Shown: positions 58,437 to 64,000 of the stretch, piece after piece
Layout of the letters: the number at the start of each line of letters is the position of its first letter
Position numbering within the stretch: position 1 is the first letter of the stretch
Assembly: GCF_034366625.1 (NCBI RefSeq)
Contig: NZ_JAXMIH010000014.1
Span: forward strand, 340,212-404,211
Origin: Prosthecobacter sp.
Lineage (GTDB): Bacteria > Verrucomicrobiota > Verrucomicrobiia > Verrucomicrobiales > Verrucomicrobiaceae
DNA length: 64,000 nt
Direction of reading: 5' to 3'
Made by a program: the position numbers and the translations under genes
The notes under the pieces: model-generated
The model's database searches: none
Told to the model about the DNA's origin: nothing
What the model saw: the letters and a program-made list of their open reading frames with translations, nothing else

Positions 58437-60257
58437 ATGCTCAAAGCGCTCAACGTCTGTCTTGAAGTCGATGGCCCGGGGGACTCGGAGGAAAACGCCG
58501 TGGTGCATCTGCTCAGGGAGGTGTCTTTCAACGTGCCGCCGGCGCATCTGGTGGCGATCGTAGGGCCCTCCGGCTGCGGCAAGACCACGCTGCTAAAGGT
58601 GATCACCGGCATTTTGCAGCAGACCTCCGGCGAGCTGCACTGGGATGGTCGTGACTTGAGCGACGAGGAGGATCTGCATCCCGGAGACCTCGGTTACGTG
58701 CCGCAATTCAGTGTGGCCTACGACCTGCTGACGGTGGAGGAGAGCATCGCCAGTGCGATGGTGCTGCGCACCCAACTGGCACAGACGGAGGACTTCATCC
58801 CTTCGCTGGACTACATCCTTGAAGTGACTGGTTTGACGCACCTCTCGGACCGTCAGGTCAAAGTGCTCTCGGGAGGGCAGAAACGCCGTCTCGGTCTCGC
58901 GCTGGAACTGGTCACCGACCCGTGCCTGCTGCTGTGCGACGAAGTCACCAGCGGTCTGGACCCGAAATCCGAGCATGAGATCACCGATTTGCTGCGCGTG
59001 CTCTCACGCGGACATCCAAAACGCGTGGTGGTCAATGTCACGCACAGTCTCGCCAGCCTGGACGCCTATGACAGCGTGATGGTGATGTATCAGGGAGTGC
59101 TGACCTATCACGGCCCACCGAAATCGATGATGCATTACTTTGCTGCGGAGCATCCCGAGGAGGTCTATCTCAAGCTCACGGAGCGCAAGGCCGGTGACTG
59201 GCACGAGTCATGGGAAAAACATCGCGATACCTATTACAAGCGCCATGGCTTCGACGGCTCACGCGTGCTGCCAGAGGACGAGGCGGCGGAAAAGAAAAGC
59301 GGCGGGCCGTCCAAGACCTCGGTGCGTGAGGAACGCGCGGTCGCTGATGTGGACATGGCCGGCGTGCCCGAGCATCACGAGTTCCCACCCATCGAAATGC
59401 CCTCGATGATGACGCAGTTGTTTGAGCTGCTGCGGCGGCGCTGGACCATTTTCCGCCGTGACAAGGCGCAGGTGTGGCTGCATCTCGCGATGCTGCTGGG
59501 CTTTCCGCTGCTGGTGGTGATCTTTGCGCTCGACGGCATCAAGCCGCTGCGCGCGCTCTCGACGCATCAGGATGAAAATGTCGTGTTCGAGATGCAGCGG
59601 CAGGCGCAGCATCAACTTGAACAGCTCAATGCGGGCAGCCTCGTCTCCGGCCTGATCATGCTGCAAGTCGTGCTGGTCACACTGATGGCCAGCAACAACG
59701 CCGCGCGTGAGATCGCCTCCGAACGCCTGATCCTGGAGCGCGAGAAGCTCGGTGGGCTGCATCCTTTCGCGTATGTGGGCAGCAAGGTGATCTTCCTCGG
59801 CGTCTTCGTGCTCGCGCAGAGTTTATGGATGGGCTTTTTCGTCGATATGGTCGTGGGCGGACTGCCGGGAGATCTGGTCGTGAAGCTGGCGCTGCTCGTG
59901 CTGGCCTCTGCCGCCATGACCAGCGTGTGTCTCGGCATCTCCGCGATGAGCAAGACGCCGGAGAAGGCCACGATCCTGTGCATCTACCTCGTTGGTTTCC
60001 AGCTTCCGCTCTCGGGCGCCGTGCTCACGCTGCCGGACTGGCTGGAAAACTGGGTGCAACCCCTGATCGCTGCGTTCTGGAGCTGGAGCGGCAGCCTCAC
60101 CAGCATGCGCAGCACCGCGTTTTACGACGCTGTACGCCAGGTCACAGACACGGACCTTGTCTCGCCGGCCATCGCCGGATTCGTGCTTTTTGTACATGTC
60201 CTCGTCGGCCTCAGCATGTCCTTCGTCGGCGTGCAGCGCAGTCAGTGGGACTCGTGA
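58437..60257 (+). CDS. ABCG-type ABC transporter, ATP-binding and permease in one chain
   Basis: 606 residues from MLKALNVCLEVDGPGDSEEN; 13 residues upstream are possible but not needed. The ATPase has GPSGCGKTTLLKVI, VPQFSVAYDLLTVEESI, LSGGQKRRLGLALE, CLLLCDEVTSGLDPKSE and NVTHSL. An acidic linker of about 90 residues follows, then an ABC-2-type membrane domain with about six helices (VWLHLAMLLGFPLLVVIFAL, LIMLQVVLVTLMASNNA, LVVKLALLVLASAAMTSVCL). The half-transporter layout (ATPase first) is that of ABCG. Substrate unknown. Its stop abuts the convergent permease gene. Confidence 0.93.
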   Translation: MLKALNVCLEVDGPGDSEENAVVHLLREVSFNVPPAHLVAIVGPSGCGKTTLLKVITGILQQTSGELHWDGRDLSDEEDLHPGDLGYVPQFSVAYDLLTVEESIASAMVLRTQLAQTEDFIPSLDYILEVTGLTHLSDRQVKVLSGGQKRRLGLALELVTDPCLLLCDEVTSGLDPKSEHEITDLLRVLSRGHPKRVVVNVTHSLASLDAYDSVMVMYQGVLTYHGPPKSMMHYFAAEHPEEVYLKLTERKAGDWHESWEKHRDTYYKRHGFDGSRVLPEDEAAEKKSGGPSKTSVREERAVADVDMAGVPEHHEFPPIEMPSMMTQLFELLRRRWTIFRRDKAQVWLHLAMLLGFPLLVVIFALDGIKPLRALSTHQDENVVFEMQRQAQHQLEQLNAGSLVSGLIMLQVVLVTLMASNNAAREIASERLILEREKLGGLHPFAYVGSKVIFLGVFVLAQSLWMGFFVDMVVGGLPGDLVVKLALLVLASAAMTSVCLGISAMSKTPEKATILCIYLVGFQLPLSGAVLTLPDWLENWVQPLIAAFWSWSGSLTSMRSTAFYDAVRQVTDTDLVSPAIAGFVLFVHVLVGLSMSFVGVQRSQWDS

Positions 60258-61628
60258 TTAGTGCGGCAGGCCGAACAGATAATAAGCTGCGCACAGCAGC
60301 GCCAAAACGATCATGCCCGCGTTCAATTCATGCGCACGACCTGAGGCCAGTTTGAGAACGGGATGCACCACCAGACCCGCAGTGAGGCCGTTGGCGATAT
60401 TGTAGGTGAAGAGCATCATCACGATCGTCACGAAGGCCGGAACCCACTCAGTGAGGTCATCAAAGTCGATCCGCCGCACCGAACCGACCATCAGCACGCC
60501 CACGGCGATCAAGGCCGGCCCGTAGGCGAAGCGGAGTTGCTGCAATGGCTCGATCAGAGGGATGAAGAACAATGAAAGCGCGAACAACACCGCCGTGACG
60601 AGTGCTGCGAGGCCCGTGCGCGCGCCTTCGCTGATGCCGGTGGCGGATTCGATGTACGCACCACTCGTCGAGGTGCCCACGAGGCCGCTGAACATGCAAG
60701 TCAGCGCATCCACCAGCATCGGACGTTCCACCTGCGGGAAATTGCCCTTCTCATCAAGCAGGTTCGCCGCCGCGCCGAGTCCGGTCAGCGTGCCGAGCGT
60801 GTCGAGAAAGCTCATCAGGAACAGCGTGAGCAGCACGGGCAGGAAACTGAGCTTCAAAACGCCGGCGAGGTCCAGTTTGAAGGCGATCTGACTCAAATCG
60901 TAATCGCCGGTGAACGGCAGCGCCGCGATGGCCTTCGGCGCATGACCAAAGCCGAGCGCTCCACCGATCAACGCCGTCACCACGATGCCGATGAGCAACG
61001 CTCCGCGCGTTTTTCGAATCATGAGGATCGTCATCAGCACAAAGCCTCCAATCGCCAGCAGCACCTGCGGATCACGCAGATTGCCGATCTTCACCGGAAC
61101 CGCAGGAGTCACAAAGAGGCTGTGCGTATCGGTTTGCAGCGCCTGAGCGGGCATCCCGGCCACGAAACTCGTCACGATGCCGGTTTCGTAGAGCCCGATG
61201 AAGGCCAGAAACAAACCAATGCCGACGGCGAAGCTGTGTTTGAGCCCCACCGGCACCGAATTCGCCAGCCACCCGCGAATGCCGAGCAATGTGATGATCA
61301 GGAACAGAACTCCGCTGACAAACACCGCACCCAACCGCTGCTCCCAGCCGATTCCCAACGCCGCGAGGCCAAAGGCGATGAAGGCGTTCTCACCCATGTA
61401 AGGCGCGACGGCGATGGGCCGATTCGCGATCAGGCCCATCAACACGCAACCCACTGCCGCCGTCAGAATCGTTGCCACGGTGCTCGGCCCCACCGGAATG
61501 CCCGCAAACGAGAGAATCGCCGGATTCACCACCATGATGTAGGCCATCGTGATGAACGTGGTCACACCGCCGATAATCTCGGCCCGGACCGAAGATCCCC
61601 GTTCACGCAGCTTGAAAAAGGCTTCCAT
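60258..61628 (-). CDS. NCS2-family purine permease (AzgA-like)
   Basis: 456 residues and about 12-14 membrane helices. Family signs: EIIGGVTTFITMAYIMVVNP, AVAPYMGENAFIAFGLA, GLKHSFAVGIGLFLAFIGLY and SGAYIESATGISEGARTGL. These match guanine/hypoxanthine permeases of the AzgA type, which move purines with protons. No purine-catabolic gene is adjacent. Starts MEAFFKLRERGSSVRAEII. Confidence 0.95.
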   Translation of the reverse strand: MEAFFKLRERGSSVRAEIIGGVTTFITMAYIMVVNPAILSFAGIPVGPSTVATILTAAVGCVLMGLIANRPIAVAPYMGENAFIAFGLAALGIGWEQRLGAVFVSGVLFLIITLLGIRGWLANSVPVGLKHSFAVGIGLFLAFIGLYETGIVTSFVAGMPAQALQTDTHSLFVTPAVPVKIGNLRDPQVLLAIGGFVLMTILMIRKTRGALLIGIVVTALIGGALGFGHAPKAIAALPFTGDYDLSQIAFKLDLAGVLKLSFLPVLLTLFLMSFLDTLGTLTGLGAAANLLDEKGNFPQVERPMLVDALTCMFSGLVGTSTSGAYIESATGISEGARTGLAALVTAVLFALSLFFIPLIEPLQQLRFAYGPALIAVGVLMVGSVRRIDFDDLTEWVPAFVTIVMMLFTYNIANGLTAGLVVHPVLKLASGRAHELNAGMIVLALLCAAYYLFGLPH

Positions 61629-61741
61629 GATGGCGCAGAGAGGAGCGCGGACGCGACTGTCCGCAAACTCAAATCACCTCCCCTGCCCCGCCGGCCTGTT
61701 TTACGCGCAATTCCCCTCCACGCTTCACCGTTCTCAGCGCC

Positions 61742-63643
61742 ATGATCCGCTCCACTCTTTTTCTCCTCTTCGCCCTCAGCCCTTCGCTCTTTGCGGCGAA
61801 GCCAAACGTCGTCCTCTTCCTCGTCGATGACATGGGCTGGATGGACTGCGGTGCCTACGGTTCAACATATTATGAGACGCCGAACATCGACCGGTTCGCG
61901 AAACAAGCCATGCGGTTCACGAATGCGTATGCTCAGCCATTGTGCTCGCCGACGCGGGGTTCACTGCTGACCGGCCAGTATTCGGCGCGACATGGGATCA
62001 CGAGTGCGACGGGCCACCAGCCACCGCAGCCTGCAGGGTTCAAGTTTTTGCCGGAAACAGCACCATCGAATGCGCCGATGCTGGTGCCACATAGCAAGAA
62101 CCACCTGGAGCCAACGCAGATCACGCTGGCGGAGACCTTGAGGGGCGCGGGCTACCGAACGGCACACATTGGGAAATGGCATCTCGGCCTCACACAGCCA
62201 CATTGGCCGGAGCAGCAGGGCTTTGATGTGGCGTTTCACTGCCATCCAGATCCGGGGCCGCCGGGGAATTACTTCTCACCCTACGGCGTGAAGCCGGAAG
62301 GTGTGGCAAATGCCAAAAACAAGGTGGGCACGATCACGGACGGCCCGGAGGGCGAGTACATCGTGGATCGTCAGGCTGCGGAGGCGGTGAAGTTCATTTC
62401 ATCAAGCAAAGGCGGGCCGTTTTTCCTCAATCTGTGGTGCTACGGTGTTCACGGGCCGTGGGGGCACAAAGAGGAATACACGAAGGCCTTTATGGCGAAA
62501 AAAGACCCAAGCGGCCGGCAGGGCAATCCGATCATGGCCTCGATGCTCAAAAGCGTGGACGAATGTTTTGGCCGCATTCTCGATGAACTCGACAAGCAGG
62601 GCATCGCCGACAACACGATCATTATTTTCAATTCCGACAACGGCGGCAATCAACACAGCAACATCACCACCGAAGGCAAAAAATCCGCGAACGCGGACTG
62701 GCAGAAATGGGCGGGCACACAGCCGCCGACGATGAACACGCCGCTGCGTGATGGCAAAGGCACGCTCTATGAAGGCGGCACACGTGTGCCGCTGATGTGG
62801 TCCTGGGCGGGCAAGATCGCCCCTGGCAGCATCACTCCCACCGTCGTGGGGCCGATTGATGTGTATCCGACGGTGATCGACCTCCTGGGCATCGCCAAAC
62901 CGGAGAAGCAGACGTTTGACGGTGTCAGCTACGCCAAGGTGCTGAAAGGCGAGGGCGAACTGAACCGCGCTGCCTATTTCAATTATCATCCGCATGCCGG
63001 AGCGAATCGAGCCGGCGGTGTGTGGGTGCGCACAGAGCACTACAAACTCCTGCGTTGGTTTGGCAAAACCAACACACACGAGCTCTACAACCTCAAGGAA
63101 GACCTCGGAGAGACAAAAAATCTTGCCACGATGATGCCCGACAAGGTGAAGGAACTCGATGCGCTCATCGACGGCTTCCTCAAGAGCACCGGGGCCACGT
63201 ATCCGCGCCCGAACCCGGACTACAAACCTGTGGCGGCCAAAACACCCGCCGCGAGCACCGATCCGCTCGACAACTGGAAGGAACGCGGCTGCAAGGCAAC
63301 GATCACCGATGGCATTCTAAGCATGAAAGCCAACGGCAAGGCCGGCAATGCGTTCCTCGGCCACGGCATGGCCAAATTGACCGGCCCGGCGATTGTGAAG
63401 CTGCGTGTGCGCAGTCAAACCGGCGGCGCTGGCAAGATCGACAGTTTTCCGAACGGCTCCGCTGACGCGAACGGCATGATATCCGTACCACTGGAGGTCA
63501 AAGCCGGTGACTGGCAGGAATTGAAGCTCGAGCTGAACTCCAAAGCTCTGCTCGGCACGCTGCGCGTCTATCTGCCCGATGCGGAAATCGACTTTATCGA
63601 AGTGGCCCCCATGAAAGGAAAAGCGCAACGCTGGGATTTCTGA
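61742..63643 (+). CDS. Exported arylsulfatase-family sulfatase with extra C-terminal domain
   Basis: 633 residues; signal peptide STLFLLFALSPSLFA. Sulfatase motifs: VLFLVDDMGWMDCG (metal Asp), the C-x-P-x-R site AQPLCSPTRGSLLTGQ with Cys at about residue 68, HIGKWHLGL, FNSDNGGNQ and LRDGKGTLYEGGTRVP. The Cys must become formylglycine; no canonical FGE is next to it. After the sulfatase fold (to about residue 500) comes a beta-rich domain of about 120 residues (ITDGILSMKANGKAGNAFLG, AIVKLRVRSQTGG), probably carbohydrate-binding. It likely removes sulfate from a glycan; substrate unknown. Confidence 0.95.
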   Translation: MIRSTLFLLFALSPSLFAAKPNVVLFLVDDMGWMDCGAYGSTYYETPNIDRFAKQAMRFTNAYAQPLCSPTRGSLLTGQYSARHGITSATGHQPPQPAGFKFLPETAPSNAPMLVPHSKNHLEPTQITLAETLRGAGYRTAHIGKWHLGLTQPHWPEQQGFDVAFHCHPDPGPPGNYFSPYGVKPEGVANAKNKVGTITDGPEGEYIVDRQAAEAVKFISSSKGGPFFLNLWCYGVHGPWGHKEEYTKAFMAKKDPSGRQGNPIMASMLKSVDECFGRILDELDKQGIADNTIIIFNSDNGGNQHSNITTEGKKSANADWQKWAGTQPPTMNTPLRDGKGTLYEGGTRVPLMWSWAGKIAPGSITPTVVGPIDVYPTVIDLLGIAKPEKQTFDGVSYAKVLKGEGELNRAAYFNYHPHAGANRAGGVWVRTEHYKLLRWFGKTNTHELYNLKEDLGETKNLATMMPDKVKELDALIDGFLKSTGATYPRPNPDYKPVAAKTPAASTDPLDNWKERGCKATITDGILSMKANGKAGNAFLGHGMAKLTGPAIVKLRVRSQTGGAGKIDSFPNGSADANGMISVPLEVKAGDWQELKLELNSKALLGTLRVYLPDAEIDFIEVAPMKGKAQRWDF

Positions 63644-63662
63644 GATCGTTGGTTCTCACCGC

Positions 63663-63959
63663 ATGATCCGCCACACCGTTGCCTTCCGCCTCAAGCACGC
63701 TCCTGGTTCCGCCACCGAGCGTGATTTTCTTCAAGCCGCCTGCGAACTCGCGAAGATCCAAGGCGTGCAAAAGTTCGAGTGCCTGCGCCAGACGAGCGCC
63801 AAGAACCCGTTCACCTTCGGTCTCTCGATGGAGTTCGCTGATGCGGACGCCTACGCCTTCTACAGCGATCATCCCGACCACACCGCTTTCGTTCAGCAAC
63901 GTTGGATTCCCGAAGTGACCGAATTCATTGAACTCGACTACGTACCTCACGCCCCTTAA
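63663..63959 (+). CDS. Dabb-domain (stress-responsive A/B barrel) protein
   Basis: 98 residues: MIRHTVAFRLKHAPGSATE, FLQAACELAKIQGVQKFECL, FTFGLSMEFADADAYAFYSD and HPDHTAFVQQRWIPEVTEFI. The ferredoxin-like dimeric barrel of Dabb proteins is clear, including the YxxHPxH-like pattern. Biochemical role unknown for most. Starts 19 bases after the sulfatase stop, so likely co-transcribed. Confidence 0.9.
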   Translation: MIRHTVAFRLKHAPGSATERDFLQAACELAKIQGVQKFECLRQTSAKNPFTFGLSMEFADADAYAFYSDHPDHTAFVQQRWIPEVTEFIELDYVPHAP

Positions 63960-63961
63960 GC

Positions 63962-64000
63962 GTGTCTTCACAATGGCCAACCTGCGGTCTGTGCGACACG
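63962..64000 (+). CDS. Possible start of a CxxC protein (partial, cut by right edge)
   Basis: A GTG two bases after the Dabb stop opens a frame reading MSSQWPTCGLCDT to the edge. The CGLC pair could belong to a zinc-binding or redox protein. Only thirteen codons are visible and a different frame from an ATG at 63973 is also open, so this is tentative. Confidence 0.25.
   Translation, partial: MSSQWPTCGLCDT

Noticed and set aside
1..64000. CRISPR arrays, IS elements, phage genes, tRNA genes
   Set aside because: No regularly spaced repeats, transposase or integrase motifs, or cloverleaf sequences were found on either strand.

Overview
The window looks like a chromosomal segment of a Verrucomicrobiota bacterium (Prosthecobacter/Verrucomicrobium-like; the genus is a guess). 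Family content supports this: two PVC-type CxxCH heme-binding propeller proteins, a DUF1501 protein, a DUF1080 (3-keto-disaccharide hydrolase type) protein, a sulfatase, Tat-exported Gfo/Idh/MocA oxidoreductases, paired SGNH hydrolases, and many exported proteins. Base composition is GC-rich and even, apart from one small gene near 41.2 kb. Coding density is very high. No gene-free gap exceeds about 265 bp, and the largest one holds an RNA gene. I see no tRNA, rRNA, IS element, prophage or CRISPR array. Clear Shine-Dalgarno sequences are rare, so many starts rest on homology, signal peptides or neighbour spacing.

Layout. 1-2.6 kb: an exported YHYH/EF-hand/PEBP protein cut by the left edge, and a 2OG-Fe(II) oxygenase. 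2.6-4.8 kb: an OmpR/CpxR-type response regulator with its histidine kinase. 4.8-24.6 kb: fifteen minus-strand genes with no gap above 71 bp: NAD(P)-binding epimerase-like protein, VOC protein, SDR, three Gfo/Idh/MocA proteins, a sulfatase-modifying-factor-like protein, two CxxCH propeller proteins, a second SDR, a subtilisin-like protease, an FG-GAP protein, a HEAT-like protein, a CehA/McbA-type PHP protein and a ceramidase-family protein. A divergent PAS-AraC regulator (24.7 kb) sits at the head. The set suggests oxidation and breakdown of an unusual sugar or glycoside, partly in the periplasm. 25.5-33.4 kb: a second minus-strand series (M15 dipeptidase, RidA, a second ceramidase-family protein, HpcH/HpaI aldolase, GTP-dependent PEP carboxykinase, BPL-N-like protein, two SGNH hydrolases).

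33.4-37.8 kb: a 1200-residue exported orphan and a DUF1080 protein. 37.8-41.1 kb: Kef-type antiporter, VOC protein, EamA transporter. 41.4-45.2 kb: pirin, DoxX, old-yellow-enzyme, VOC and rhodanese-YceI fusion, which look like an electrophile/quinone stress operon. 45.5-50.3 kb: PQQ-type propeller, a two-gene nucleotidyltransferase cassette, DUF1501. 50.5-53.9 kb: LysR regulator, trpC, and an acyl carrier protein coupled to a condensation-fold acyltransferase. 53.9-54.0 kb: the SRP RNA gene (ffs) on the minus strand. 54.1-56.3 kb: two related membrane-anchored coiled-coil proteins and a small lipoprotein. 56.4-64 kb: hisI, an AsmA-like protein, an ABCG-type transporter, an NCS2 purine permease, a sulfatase, a Dabb protein and a possible partial gene at the right edge.

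Least explained: the coiled-coil/DWGFVV operon, the ACP-acyltransferase pair, the long oxidoreductase gene string, and nested palindromes that overlap the stop codons of flanking genes.
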